In this document: positions 35,250-45,600 of the stretch, piece by piece
How positions within the stretch are numbered: position 1 is the stretch's first letter
Layout of the letters: every line of letters starts with the position of its first letter
Source of the DNA: DTU013 sp964512095
GTDB taxonomy: Bacteria > Bacillota > Clostridia > Acetivibrionales > DTU013
Assembly: GCA_964512095.1 (NCBI GenBank)
Contig: CAZEIH010000002.1
Location: forward strand, 152,435-216,434
DNA: 64,000 bases
Direction: 5' to 3'
Made by a program: the position numbers and the translations under genes
Notes under the pieces: model-generated
Told to the model about the DNA's origin: nothing
The model's database searches: none
Seen by the model: the letters and a program-made list of their open reading frames with translations, nothing else

Positions 35250-35415
35250 AATGTCCTCCACAAAACTATAAATAATGTACACTTTAATAAAGCAAGATCA
35301 ATATTCACCATGTAATAATTCAATAGGTGCTTGCAGAACCGCTTCATTATTTGAATAACTATAGTTTGTGAAGATTATGCAGTTTTATACAATTAATTTC
35401 CTATCCTTCATATAA

Positions 35416-37788
35416 CTATTGAGGCTTTTTCCACATCTTGGCCACCATAACCGTAAGATCATCAAAGGGCTTACCGTCGCAACACATTATGGCCTTATCC
35501 AGAATCAACTCTGCCACCTGCTGGGGATTTAGGCTCTCCAGTTGCTGAAGGTATCTCATCAGCACCTTGTCGCCAGACTCATCACCTGACATACTGTCAA
35601 TAACCCCATCCGTCACCATAATAATCATATCTCCATCCAACAAATCCTTTCTAGCTAGCTCAGCATCAACCCCAGGCAGTATTCCCGCAGGCAATGTCGC
35701 AGTTTTAATTATCTCAACTCTTGAAGCCCTTTTTATATATGTGGGTGCGGCACCTATCTTTATGAACTCTACCTCCCCGCTGAACAGGTCTATCATGGAC
35801 ATATCTATAGTACACGTATTATCCTCGTCGGATTTGAGTACGAGTACTGAATTAATAAGGTTTACAGCCATCTCCTTTTCAAAGCCTGATTCAAGAAAGC
35901 TTTCAAGCATATCCACAGTAGCTTTACTCTGGGTCAAAGCCCCATAGCCTGAACCCATTCCATCACTTAGTGCAAGTGTGTACTTACCATTACAGCCATT
36001 CATAAATGTGAAGCTATCTCCTGATACCTTGCTTCCGTGCTTTTGTGTCCTTGCAACCCCAGTTGTAAGCTTCAGGTTCTCAGCCTCCATGTACTTCAGT
36101 GTGCAGCTTCCATCCCTTGTACTAACGCATCCTTCTTCTGTCCGCGACATTCTCCTTCCCACTGCATCTGAAATTATCCTATCAATGATAGAAGAACATT
36201 TTCTTCCTCCTCCACATTTTCTGTGGTTTACACATACCTCATACTTACCCCAAAGTCCCCTATATGCAATAACCTCCCTTGTTTTTACACCTTCCCTCTT
36301 TAGTGCAACTGCTATTGCATCCTCTAGTGGAGTTAAAAAATTAACTTCTGTACTAATCTCCTTTGCTAGACTGTCAATAACCCGGGACATTCCTTCAAAC
36401 TGCCTACTTATCACAGTCCTGCTCTCTCCAATTTTACTTTTCCATACAACACCAACTCTAAATAATTCATACATATTATTTACTGCATTAACAAAATCAC
36501 TGATTCTCGGACATTTGTCAATAAAATATTGAGGTATATCATTCTCCTCAACCCTACCTTTGGTCTCAAGCTTCTCAACTATTTGAAACATTATCTGGTA
36601 GGTGTCATAGAAGCTCCGTTCCCAACAGTGCATACATAGGCTACAGTCACTGCATATTCTATCTGCGACTCTATCAAAGAGAATATTTATATCCTGTCTT
36701 TCTGAAGGCATAGTGGTTTGGGCTATCTCGCCAAAGGTTTTAGACAATTCCAAGAATGCTCCTGAGAACCTCCCAAGCCGTTCAACTGTAATATCTCTTA
36801 TTCTGCGAGAATACCCTTTCCGGCCATCAAGCTCTACCGTTCTAGCAAAAGGACCCACCAGGCGTTCTAAAGCCTTTTCCGGCACAATGAAAAAAATCAC
36901 TGTAGCACCTAGTATTTCTCTGAGGTAAAGCATGGTCTCAGCAGCGCCATTGAAGTATACAGCAAGCACCATATTCCCCAATATAAAGCCCAAGGCAGTA
37001 CCAACCCTGCCCAAATTGCCAAGAATACCAGCCAGCATGCCACATAAGGCATATGCACCGGCCATTGAGGGCGAGAATTCCGACGATATGCTGATTATAA
37101 GTCCAATAGTAGCGCCAGCTGACGCACCTGCACCTGCTCCACATTTATAACTCAAAAATAGTAGAAGCAATACGCACAGCACATTTCTCAATGAAAACCC
37201 CAGCACTTGAAACGTGCCAATGCCTGATATAACCAAAGCCGCTGTGACACCGATACTAATAGCCTCCTCACTGCCAAAAAGCACCTTTTTTAAATTGCCG
37301 GACATAATTGGAATGGAAAATCTAAAAATAAAATAAAGTACAAAGCATATAAACGAACTAAAGAATGATCTCAGCACATCATACAATAAAAACCCCTCAA
37401 GGCTTGCAAATATAAGCTGTGGCACAAGCACTGAAACAAATAACACACCTGCTGTCCTTATATTCATTCTTTCGCTTTTATCCTTTAATGGAATAGAAAG
37501 AACACAAAATAGCATCATACACGCAGCATTGATATAAACCATTTCCAAAGAACCTTGAAAAATAGCACCTAGTATGACAACACATGCTGTAATTACACTT
37601 ATTCCCGCGCTTCTATATGAGGCTGCAAAGAAAACAACTCCTAACGAAAGCAAGCCTGCTATGTTGCTACTACCAAGTAAAAATGCTGAAATTAGAATCA
37701 AAAGGTTGTTTTGCTGGAGGAAAATCTTGTTGATAAATTTCAATAAATAGTCGTTTTCACTCATTCGTATACTAACAGTTTTCATCAT
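35416..37788 (-). CDS. spoIIE: Stage II sporulation protein E (SpoIIE phosphatase)
   Basis: 790 residues. The N-terminal 300 or so form about ten membrane helices. A regulatory region follows with a cysteine cluster (CSDCSLCMHCWERSF), and the C-terminal 200 residues are a PP2C phosphatase with KVSGDSFTFM, ALSDGMGSGYGALTQSKATVDML and IIMVTDGVIDSM. It dephosphorylates SpoIIAA to release sigma-F in the forespore and acts at the polar septum. Start at the first of two adjacent ATGs with AGGGGGG upstream. A Spo0A-type promoter with 21-base spacing precedes it. Confidence 0.97.
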   Translation of the reverse strand: MMKTVSIRMSENDYLLKFINKIFLQQNNLLILISAFLLGSSNIAGLLSLGVVFFAASYRSAGISVITACVVILGAIFQGSLEMVYINAACMMLFCVLSIPLKDKSERMNIRTAGVLFVSVLVPQLIFASLEGFLLYDVLRSFFSSFICFVLYFIFRFSIPIMSGNLKKVLFGSEEAISIGVTAALVISGIGTFQVLGFSLRNVLCVLLLLFLSYKCGAGAGASAGATIGLIISISSEFSPSMAGAYALCGMLAGILGNLGRVGTALGFILGNMVLAVYFNGAAETMLYLREILGATVIFFIVPEKALERLVGPFARTVELDGRKGYSRRIRDITVERLGRFSGAFLELSKTFGEIAQTTMPSERQDINILFDRVADRICSDCSLCMHCWERSFYDTYQIMFQIVEKLETKGRVEENDIPQYFIDKCPRISDFVNAVNNMYELFRVGVVWKSKIGESRTVISRQFEGMSRVIDSLAKEISTEVNFLTPLEDAIAVALKREGVKTREVIAYRGLWGKYEVCVNHRKCGGGRKCSSIIDRIISDAVGRRMSRTEEGCVSTRDGSCTLKYMEAENLKLTTGVARTQKHGSKVSGDSFTFMNGCNGKYTLALSDGMGSGYGALTQSKATVDMLESFLESGFEKEMAVNLINSVLVLKSDEDNTCTIDMSMIDLFSGEVEFIKIGAAPTYIKRASRVEIIKTATLPAGILPGVDAELARKDLLDGDMIIMVTDGVIDSMSGDESGDKVLMRYLQQLESLNPQQVAELILDKAIMCCDGKPFDDLTVMVAKMWKKPQ

Positions 37789-37810
37789 TCGTACCCCCCT
37801 ATTATCAATG

Positions 37811-37843
37811 ATTATAACGGGGTTGACTGGTATTTTTTGTCAG
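37811..37843 (-). promoter_or_regulatory. Spo0A-dependent promoter of spoIIE with 21-bp spacer
   Basis: On the minus strand CTGACA (37838-37843), exactly 21 bases, TATAAT (37811-37816). Bacillus subtilis spoIIE has the same odd 21-base spacing, and Spo0A-P lets sigma-A RNA polymerase use it. TGACAAA overlapping the -35 fits the 0A box pattern TGnCGAA with one mismatch. Confidence 0.7.
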
Positions 37844-38036
37844 TTTGGGTTGCCTTTGTACAAAAATGTTATGACATTGACCTACAAAATCATATCAATT
37901 AAGCCGTTTGCCAACTTTGATAAAAGAACAAGCCACATCAATATGCGGCCTCATTTGTAGATTTGCGTCGACAAAATCACAACTCATGATCGAACTCTAT
38001 ACTTTCGTTCAACTTTCGCTTATTATCTTTGCAATC

Positions 38037-38133
38037 TTTATCTATGTCTTCAGAAGACGCCGACCTCTATAGGTCGGCGATGAATGAAGACGAATCAATT
38101 AATTTCCTTGGTCAGGTGGAGTTCTGTCTCCAC
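38037..38133 (-). repeat. Dispersed structured repeat (copy a), abutting the rsgI stop
   Basis: Read on the minus strand: hairpin GTGGAG/CTCCAC directly after the rsgI TGA, about 20 extra bases relative to other copies, then CATTCATCGCC, the perfect stem CGCCGACCT/AGGTCGGCG, TCTTCTGAAGA and CATAGATAAA. It fills much of the rsgI-spoIIE gap and could act as the rsgI transcript end. Confidence 0.85.
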
Positions 38134-38134
38134 A

Positions 38135-39655
38135 TCAATCAGCTGTCCTATCGGTTTTGGTGTTCTTGTCAGTCTTATCGTTTTTATCGTTTTTATCATT
38201 CTTATCGGGCTTATTATTCTTATCATTCTTATCGGGCTTATTATTCTTATCATTCTTATCATTCTTATCATTCTTATCGGGCTTGTCATTCTTGCCGGGC
38301 TTGTCATTCTTGTTATCTTTAATCTGGCTGAGGAAATCATCCTTAAGTATCTCTCTTTCCTTTTTAAGAGCCTCACTGGATTTTTCAAGCACATCTTTTA
38401 CATTAGGACCCTTCATTTTATCCCTTTGATGCTTATCGTTACTGTTGCTATTATTGCTATTATTGCTATTATTCCCTGTATGCTGGCTATTGTCAGTCTT
38501 TCTACTCTGTTCCTTAACCACGTTGCCAACATTCCCCTTTTCCTTCTTGTTTCCTTCATCATTTTTGTTGTTGTTGTTTTTATTGCTGCTGCTGTTTTTA
38601 TTGCTGTTTTTATTGCTAATGGAGGTGTTTCCGCTCTCTCTTGAATTGGCAGAATCCACACCTTTTTCAGAACCACTTGCCTTATTATTGTCGCTCTTTT
38701 TTTGAGGTATTCCCTTCTTCGGCTGATCCTTTTTTGAATTATTTCTAGCAATCTCAATAAGGTCCTTGACTGCTGTGTTCTTAATATCATCTGGCTTCTT
38801 TTCAGGTGTATGCTTCAATGCATCCTCAATCAATGCCAGCTTACCAGGTGTAACCCCTAATTCTCTCGCAGCATCTCTTTGCTCAACGCTAGCCTCACCG
38901 ACTAATACTTCAGAATTCACATTGTCTTCCTCAAGCTTCATCGAGGCTGTATTTTCGATTTTTTTCTTCAACTCGTTTGATTTCTTTGTATCGCTACTAG
39001 ATACAGTAAACATGACAGCGTTTTCGATTACTGTCGTTTCATCAGACACAGCACCATCATCGCTCTGGTCTCCTACGTCTGGTCCGGCGATAGATGCTTG
39101 GTCTAAGGGATTTTGTTCAATTAACGATTGAGTGCCACCGTCGGATGGCTGACTGCTGTCGCTTGTTGATTGGTTTTCTTGAGCAGATGGTATTGCGCTT
39201 GTATCTATGCCTTCCGACCATACTATTAGATAACCCTGTTGAACGGCACTATCCAGCAGGTCTGCAACTCCATAATCAAGCTTCTTATGCTTTAATTCCT
39301 TATCCAGAAGCAGTTTTTCTCCGTCATCATTCAAAGCCTCTGCTTCTATGATTCTGTCATACATATTCACTGTAAGCCCAATACTGGGGTTTATATCAAG
39401 GTCTATGTAACTATATGGTACAGTATAGCTGTATGCTCCAAATCCTACTCCGAGCACAAGCAAGCCCGCAGCAGCAATAGAAGCTATTTTCATTACCTTT
39501 CTTCTACTGACTGCACCATTGGTTGCCTGCTCAAGCTCAGTCTCCATGCCCACTGACATCCCGGGAAGAGCTTTGATCCTCTTAAATAGGCCATTCTGTG
39601 TTAGTACTACTGCATATTTGCCTTTTATGCTTGCTACTATACCTTTCACTCTCAA
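38135..39655 (-). CDS. rsgI: RsgI-type anti-sigma-I factor with a low-complexity tail
   Basis: 506 residues. The N-terminal RsgI domain (MRVKGIVASIKGKYAVVLTQ) binds SigI; a membrane helix at about 54-76 (KIASIAAAGLLVLGVGFGAY) is followed by the conserved periplasmic-type segment YSYIDLDINPSIGLTVNMYDR. The C-terminal 250 residues are hydrophilic and low in complexity: Asn/Ser/Lys runs (KNSNKNSSSNKNNNNKND) and a tail of KND and KPD units. No carbohydrate-binding or protease module is present, unlike many clostridial RsgI sensors. It lies 11 bases after sigI. The tail could be an extracellular spacer that senses the wall or envelope. Confidence 0.9.
   Translation of the reverse strand: MRVKGIVASIKGKYAVVLTQNGLFKRIKALPGMSVGMETELEQATNGAVSRRKVMKIASIAAAGLLVLGVGFGAYSYTVPYSYIDLDINPSIGLTVNMYDRIIEAEALNDDGEKLLLDKELKHKKLDYGVADLLDSAVQQGYLIVWSEGIDTSAIPSAQENQSTSDSSQPSDGGTQSLIEQNPLDQASIAGPDVGDQSDDGAVSDETTVIENAVMFTVSSSDTKKSNELKKKIENTASMKLEEDNVNSEVLVGEASVEQRDAARELGVTPGKLALIEDALKHTPEKKPDDIKNTAVKDLIEIARNNSKKDQPKKGIPQKKSDNNKASGSEKGVDSANSRESGNTSISNKNSNKNSSSNKNNNNKNDEGNKKEKGNVGNVVKEQSRKTDNSQHTGNNSNNSNNSNSNDKHQRDKMKGPNVKDVLEKSSEALKKEREILKDDFLSQIKDNKNDKPGKNDKPDKNDKNDKNDKNNKPDKNDKNNKPDKNDKNDKNDKTDKNTKTDRTAD
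38150..38320 (-). repeat. Short tandem repeats encoding the RsgI KND/KPD tail
   Basis: Units of 9 and 12 bases related to CATTCTTAT and CGGGCTTAT recur on the plus strand across about 130 bases. They code for the KND/KPD-rich tail, so unit loss or gain keeps the frame and changes only tail length. Confidence 0.8.
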
Positions 39656-39666
39656 GCCCCCCTTCC

Positions 39667-40389
39667 CTATAGCTTTATGTAATCCTTTATATATTGATAA
39701 TCGCCTATTGCAATAATAACTACTGCTATTATATATTTTCGGAAACGTTCAATCAATTTTCGGGGTAATCCCGATACTCTTTCCAACTCTGCTATTGGTA
39801 GGTACTTCTTTGTAATTATCGACTGTACTATATCTTTCCTTGATAATAAAATCCCCGCCAACTCCATACACTGCTGCTTTGTTTTTTTGTGCTTAGGAGA
39901 CACTCTGGTCAGATCCTGATATGTTATTTCCCAATCGGCCAGCTCCTTCTCAAGCTCCAGAAGCTCCAATCTTCTGTACTCTGCAAGCTTCTGCTCCGAA
40001 TAGTTTCGTATAGCTTCATTAGAGCTTAGGTCATATTCCTCATCCTTATCCTCCATATAGACATTCAAAGACACTACATTACTATGGCGTTTTTCACTTC
40101 GGTAATAATCAACAAGCCTTCGCTTGATTACGTTTCGCGAAAATGTAAAAAAGTTTCCCTTTGTCCTGTCAAATGAACCTATGGCTTCAACAAATGCAAT
40201 CATAGCAATACTTAGCTCATCATCTGAACCATAGCTCATATATCTACCTGTCACTTTTTCTGCGCAGGATGCGATAAAAGGCTTGTATTCCTCCACAAAT
40301 CTTCCTGTCTCTTTTGTATCATTACGAATGCTCTCAAGTCTGGCATTTATCGCCTCAAACTGCATTGATATTATTTCTTCCTTTTCCAT
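39667..40389 (-). CDS. sigI: RNA polymerase sigma factor SigI
   Basis: 240 residues. Region 2 is visible as YGSDDELSIAMIAFVEAIGSFDRTKGNFFTFS and KRRLVDYYRSEKRH, and a C-terminal SigI-specific helix-turn-helix as YLPIAELERVSGLPRKLIERFRKYI. It pairs with the RsgI anti-sigma factor just downstream. In cellulolytic clostridia several such pairs link extracellular polysaccharide or stress sensing to gene expression; here the sensor half lacks a carbohydrate-binding module, so a heat or envelope role is as likely. Confidence 0.93.
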   Translation of the reverse strand: MEKEEIISMQFEAINARLESIRNDTKETGRFVEEYKPFIASCAEKVTGRYMSYGSDDELSIAMIAFVEAIGSFDRTKGNFFTFSRNVIKRRLVDYYRSEKRHSNVVSLNVYMEDKDEEYDLSSNEAIRNYSEQKLAEYRRLELLELEKELADWEITYQDLTRVSPKHKKTKQQCMELAGILLSRKDIVQSIITKKYLPIAELERVSGLPRKLIERFRKYIIAVVIIAIGDYQYIKDYIKL

Positions 40390-40530
40390 ATTCCATTCAG
40401 ATAAGCCTTTATCCGCTTGGTACGAAAAAATTATATCATAGAAGCTTCTTTAATTACCTTCATGACACTGTTAAGTAATTTGGATGTAATATTTCAGAAA
40501 TAAAAAATAACCTACCATGTCGTCACACAC

Positions 40531-40563
40531 AAAAACAGCAGACACTTCCTTTCTGCTGTTTTT
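40531..40563. terminator. Terminator after spoVT
   Basis: AAAAACAGCAG (40531-40541) pairs with CTGCTGTTTTT (40553-40563) around an 11-base loop, 28 bases past the spoVT stop; symmetric A and T tracts. Confidence 0.88.
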
Positions 40564-40590
40564 AGACAAATATTCATTTGTCATTTTCTC

Positions 40591-41145
40591 TTACTGCTCC
40601 ATCTGTTTTCCAAGAAAACCTGCTGCTGACTGGGCGAGCTTTGCCTCGACCTCACCCATTTTGCTACTTGGGTCTGTAGATAAGAGCATAACCGCACCTA
40701 TGGGGTCACCCTCCGATATAATAGGGGACACCACCTGAGCAGCATATTTCCTTTCAGATCCTTCATCAGCCAATATGGATATGCTTTTATCCTCCGAGGA
40801 TTTTACAACAAGAGTCGTTTTTTCTTCAATAACCCTCTCAACCTCCGAACTTAGAGACTTTTCCATAAACTCTTTCTTGGATGCACCTGACACTGCAATA
40901 ATTGTATCTCGGTCTGCTATACAGGTTATATGCCCACTGGTTTTGTGAATAGATTCTGCATATTGTGTTGCAAAATCACCCAACTCACCTATAGGAGAAT
41001 ATTTCTTAAGTATAACTTCACCCTCTTTGTCAGTGAATATTTCCAGAGGATCGCCTTCTCTAATCCGTAGAGTCCTTCGGATCTCTTTTGGTATAACTAC
41101 CCTGCCAAGATCATCTATTCTCCGTACGATACCGGTTGCCTTCAA
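40591..41145 (-). CDS. spoVT: Stage V sporulation protein T
   Basis: 184 residues starting at TTG 41145, fixed by the strong AAGGAGG upstream. The AbrB-like DNA-binding domain MKATGIVRRIDDLGRVVIPK with EIRRTLRIREGDPLEIF is followed by a GAF domain (about 55-180). It adjusts sigma-G-dependent forespore gene expression and spore properties. A sigma-G-like promoter precedes it. Confidence 0.96.
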   Translation of the reverse strand: MKATGIVRRIDDLGRVVIPKEIRRTLRIREGDPLEIFTDKEGEVILKKYSPIGELGDFATQYAESIHKTSGHITCIADRDTIIAVSGASKKEFMEKSLSSEVERVIEEKTTLVVKSSEDKSISILADEGSERKYAAQVVSPIISEGDPIGAVMLLSTDPSSKMGEVEAKLAQSAAGFLGKQMEQ

Positions 41146-41186
41146 TGTCGTTACCTCCTTAACTGAATTGTTTCATATTGCCTTTT

Positions 41187-41217
41187 TAGTATTCATTGTT
41201 TATTGGAGTTTTATACA
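41187..41217 (-). promoter_or_regulatory. Sigma-G-like promoter of spoVT
   Basis: TGTATA (41212-41217), 18 bases, AATACTA (41187-41193) on the minus strand, compared with TGAATA-N17/18-CATACTA. One mismatch in each element; spoVT is sigma-G-dependent in Bacillus subtilis, which supports the call. Confidence 0.5.
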
Positions 41218-41255
41218 TATGAGGCTTTTTGTGAAAAAGTAATTTATCTGCCGAT

Positions 41256-41287
41256 AAAAAGCAAAGAACCGCCAGTTAAGGCAGTTC
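41256..41287 (-). terminator. Terminator of the PpiC foldase gene
   Basis: GAACTGCC pairs with GGCGGTTC on the minus strand, followed by TTTGCTTTTT, 38 bases past the stop. Confidence 0.8.
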
Positions 41288-41324
41288 TCATCAATTTAAT
41301 TCGTATTTTAACAAAAATTTTCAA

Positions 41325-42476
41325 TTATTTCACAGCGTTAATCACAGCGTTATAATTTTCCTGGTTCAATTCAAATTTTGCATTATCAAACAAACTCTTT
41401 ATTTTTTGCTCATACATCTGAACTTTGACAAAATTAGCATCAAATTCACGGTATTCCTCAACGCATTTAAGACTTGGAGGCTCTCCTTCTCCGTATTTCT
41501 CTTCCAACTTAATAATATGGTAACCATACACAGTTTTGACAGGAGTATCGGTTATCTGTCCTGGAGCCAAGGAAAATGCTGCGTTCTCAAACTCGCTAAC
41601 CATGTTACCTCTGCCGAAAAGGTAATCTCCGCCCCACTGAGCTGATCCATCTTCAGAGTACTCTTTAGCAAGAGTAGCAAAATCTTCGCCTGCCTGCAGT
41701 CTGTCAATGAGTTCCTCAGCCTTCAGCCTTGTAGCTTCCACATCCTCCTCTGTAGCCTCCTGCGGAAAAGTGATTAGTATATGTCTTGCCCAAACTGCTT
41801 CTCCTGCACCCTTTCTGGAACTGGTATCACCCGTAAATATTTCAGGATTACTATTATAATTGCTTATTATATCAGCATCCGCATCAGACACTTTTTCAAT
41901 TTCAGTAGATTGATGATTTTGTATGATATACAGCTGGGTCATTGAATTTTTTAGGTCATCCAGAGAAAAACCATATTCATCCTTTATTGCATTATTCGCT
42001 ATTATTTCGTTACCGCCGCCAAACTCATCGATTGTCTTTTGAATCGTCTCACTGAGATCTGTTTTCTGCTTGTCAGTTAATGAGACTCCAGCTTCCCTTG
42101 CTAACTTGTACTGTATCTTTGTATACTTGAGTTGGTCCATAGCTATCCTTGTAGCTACGTCCAGTGCGTCCTCTCCTCCAATTTTCGTTGCCCAGAAGGT
42201 TTCCTCAGTTATTTCTGGTGCCTCCATAGTAGCACTGTAGTACATCATTTGCTTCTGCGACTCAAGGTAGTAGCTGTATTCACCTGCTGTGATTTTTTCT
42301 CCGTCGATGGTCGCAACAGTGGTTCCTACCGAGTCAAAGTATATTACAAGACCTATCGCAATAGCTACAATAAGTGCCAGAGCTATCAGGCCATACTTCA
42401 CAAATAGCGGTAGTCCGTACTTGTCTTTGTCAGATTTACTACCACCATTTTTCGTTCTTGACTTGTTTTTATCCAA
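41325..42476 (-). CDS. Membrane-anchored PpiC/PrsA-type peptidyl-prolyl isomerase
   Basis: 383 residues. A charged N-terminus is followed by one membrane helix (about 27-48, YGLIALALIVAIAIGLVIYF), not a lipobox, so it is anchored by a helix rather than lipid. A SurA-N-like helical region spans about 55-210, and the parvulin domain at about 225-330 shows ARHILITFPQEATEED, YSEDGSAQWGGDYLFGRGNM and VYGYHIIKL. It probably folds exported proteins outside the membrane. Located between mfd and spoVT as a single-gene unit. Confidence 0.88.
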   Translation of the reverse strand: MDKNKSRTKNGGSKSDKDKYGLPLFVKYGLIALALIVAIAIGLVIYFDSVGTTVATIDGEKITAGEYSYYLESQKQMMYYSATMEAPEITEETFWATKIGGEDALDVATRIAMDQLKYTKIQYKLAREAGVSLTDKQKTDLSETIQKTIDEFGGGNEIIANNAIKDEYGFSLDDLKNSMTQLYIIQNHQSTEIEKVSDADADIISNYNSNPEIFTGDTSSRKGAGEAVWARHILITFPQEATEEDVEATRLKAEELIDRLQAGEDFATLAKEYSEDGSAQWGGDYLFGRGNMVSEFENAAFSLAPGQITDTPVKTVYGYHIIKLEEKYGEGEPPSLKCVEEYREFDANFVKVQMYEQKIKSLFDNAKFELNQENYNAVINAVK

Positions 42477-42632
42477 AGCTATCTCTCCTCATACAGATAA
42501 TATAAAAAGCAGTTGTTCTCTATAACTCACTGGGTTCCTTGCCTCTAGGTTCCTGAACCATGTGAGTGGCATCTGTCGTTCCCTTACATTTGTAAAGCCG
42601 TTAAACAGACATGAATACATTATAATAGATAT

Positions 42633-45600
42633 TCAACCTACTTCAAAGCTTTTTAAATCCTGTAATAAAATCTTAATATTGTCAAGCTTTCCATCACCTC
42701 GGCCTGGCGGAATCCTGTAAACAAGATATGGGGCGGCACCGGCATTGAATAGAAGCTGTCTTTTATATTTTTCAGCAGCCTTAGCTATTGCCTGAAAATT
42801 TATCTTTTTTGCATCTGACATACTGAATATTATGGTCTCATTCTTTTCCGACACTGCTGAGAATCCTAGAGAACGGGCCAATACCTTTATAAGAGCTATC
42901 TGCACCAGATTTCTAACAGCCTTGGGCGTATCACCATACCTGTCCGTCAACTCATCCTCAATATCTATTGCATCGTTCTCATTTTGTATTGCGGCTATCT
43001 TTTTGTACATTTCTATCTTTTTGTTTTCAACACCTATATAAGAATCGTCAATGTAGGCATTAACATTTAAGTCTATGGATGTTTCTACGTCATCCTTCCT
43101 CAGCGGTTCGCCCTTGAGCTCTCTTACTGCTTCGTCCAGAAGCCGACAGTACATATCATAGCCAACAGATTCCATATGTCCATGCTGTTCGGGCCCCAGT
43201 AAATTACCGGCACCACGTATTTCCATATCCCGCATTGCTATCTTAAAGCCTGAACCCAACTCTGTGAATTCCTTAATAGCCTGAAGCCTCTTTTCTGCTA
43301 TCTCAGAAACAATTTTATCCTTTTTATACGTTATATATGCATAGGCCAGCCTATTAGACCGACCGACCCTTCCTCTAAGCTGGTACAGCTGAGCTAAGCC
43401 CATCCTGTCGGCATCCTCCACTATTATGGTGTTAACATTTGGCATGTCAAGCCCTGACTCTATTATAGTTGTGCATACCAAAACATCAAACTCACACTTA
43501 ATAAAGCTGACCATTATGTCTTCCAGCTGTCTTTCGCTCATCTGCCCGTGGGCAACTGCTACTTTCGCATCAGGAATCAATGCCTGTATCTCGGCAGCCC
43601 TAATATCAATAGTTCTTACCCTGTTATACAAGTAAAAGACCTGTCCATTTCTACCGATTTCTCTTATAATTGCTTCCTTTATGACGTCCCTGTTATATTC
43701 CATGACATAGGTTTGCACAGGGTATCTCTCTTCAGGGGGATCCTCAATTATACTTATATCTCTTATTCCTGACAAGGACATATGAAGGGTTCTGGGTATG
43801 GGCGTTGCAGTAAGAGTAAGTACATCCACTCCGGTTGCCATGTTTTTCAGCCGCTCCTTGTGTTGCACACCAAAACGCTGCTCTTCATCAATGACTAACA
43901 GTCCCAATTCTTTAAAATGTATATCTTTTTGAAGAAGCCGGTGAGTTCCAACAAGGACATCTACATTGCCCGCCTTTACTTCCTTTAGTATTCTTTTCTG
44001 TTCTGACTGGGATCTGAAACGGCTGACCATCTCAACCTTTACAGGAAAATCTCTAAGCCGTTCAAGAAAGTTGTTGTACTGCTGCTGAGCCAATACTGTC
44101 GTAGGTACAAGATATGCAGTCTGTTTGCCGTCCACTGCAGCTTTGAAGATAGCACGGATGGCCACCTCCGTCTTACCATATCCAACATCTCCACATAGGA
44201 GCCTATCCATTACCTTTCCAGACTCCATGTCTTCTTTTATTTCTTCTATGCATTTGAGCTGATCCTCTGTCTCCTCATAGGGGAACTGCTCTTCAAACTG
44301 CTTCTGCCAAACTGTATCCTTTGAATATTTAAAGCCTATTACGGCAGACCTTTTGGCATATAGCTTTATTAATTCTGCCGCCAATTCTCTCAGGGATTCT
44401 TTAACCCTATTCTTTGCCTTGGACCAATCCGCTCCGCCCAGCTTGCTAACCTTGGGCTGCTTCCCCTCCGAACCAATATACTTTTGAATCAAATCCATCT
44501 GGTTGGTTGGTATATACAGGAATGCCCCTTCTTGGTATCTTATCTTCAGGTAATCCTTTTTTATACCCTCTACCGTAAGCTTTTCTATACCGACATACTG
44601 ACCTATTCCATGGGATTGATGAACCACATAATCGCTTATATCCAGTTCGGAAAAAAAACTTATGGGACGGCCCTTATGCTTTCGGGAGCCCTTTACGGTT
44701 TTTTTCCTATCCTGACCAAACACCTCTTTATCGCTAATTACCACAAACCCTATTGAGGGGTATTCAAAGCCCTTATTCAGACTACCCCGGGTGATTACCA
44801 GCTGTCCCGGCTGTACCTGTTCTTGTATTTGATCTATATATACAGCTTCTATCCCCTTATCACAGAGAGATTCCCTAAGCCTCTCGCCACGTCCTCTTGT
44901 GCCGGATAACAGCAAAATCCTGTATTTTCTCTGTTTCCATACAGTCATATTTTCAGCTAACAGCTCCATGCTCCCTTGGAATGAACCGATAATCCTACAA
45001 GGGATGCTATACTTCCATGAGTTCTCTGACGCTATACTATCAGGATTTACTGTGTTGAGATATATCGTAGTTTTCTTAACTATGCCCTTGAAAACAGCTT
45101 GATAATCAAAAAACATTTCTATGCTTTGGGGTAACAGCATACCTTTTTCTATTAGTGCTTTACATATTTCCGTATGCTCTAGTAGCAGGTTTTCAATGCG
45201 CTGCTCCTGCCTGACAGGCTCATCCATCAATACTATTGAGTCTTCAACTGCATAATCTGTCATTAAAGCAGGCTGGTCTGCAATATATGATATATATCTA
45301 TCAATTCCCGGGAAATACCACACTTCCTTGAAACGCTCCATGTCCGCTTCTATCTTCTGTGATAAGCTGTGATTTTTCTTTCCAGTTGCCATAAGATCAC
45401 TTTTTACAGCCTTTAATATTTGATTTTTTCGAGCCTGATCAAATATCATCTCCCGGGCAGGCAGGATCCTGGCCTTTTCTAACTGTTGAATAGAACGCTG
45501 TGTGTTTACATCGAACCATCTTAAAGAATCTATATCATCTCCGAAAAATTCTAGTCTTAATGCATTGTCAGAATTCACTGGAAATATGTCCATAATCCCG

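Noticed and set aside
38150..38320. CRISPR-like regular spacing of short repeats
   Set aside because: Units are 9-12 bp, have no unique spacers and code in frame for the RsgI tail.
38084..38644. Leucine/isoleucine-rich plus-strand frame opposite the rsgI tail
   Set aside because: It is an antisense reading of the KND/KPD and Asn-rich codons and only looks like a membrane protein.
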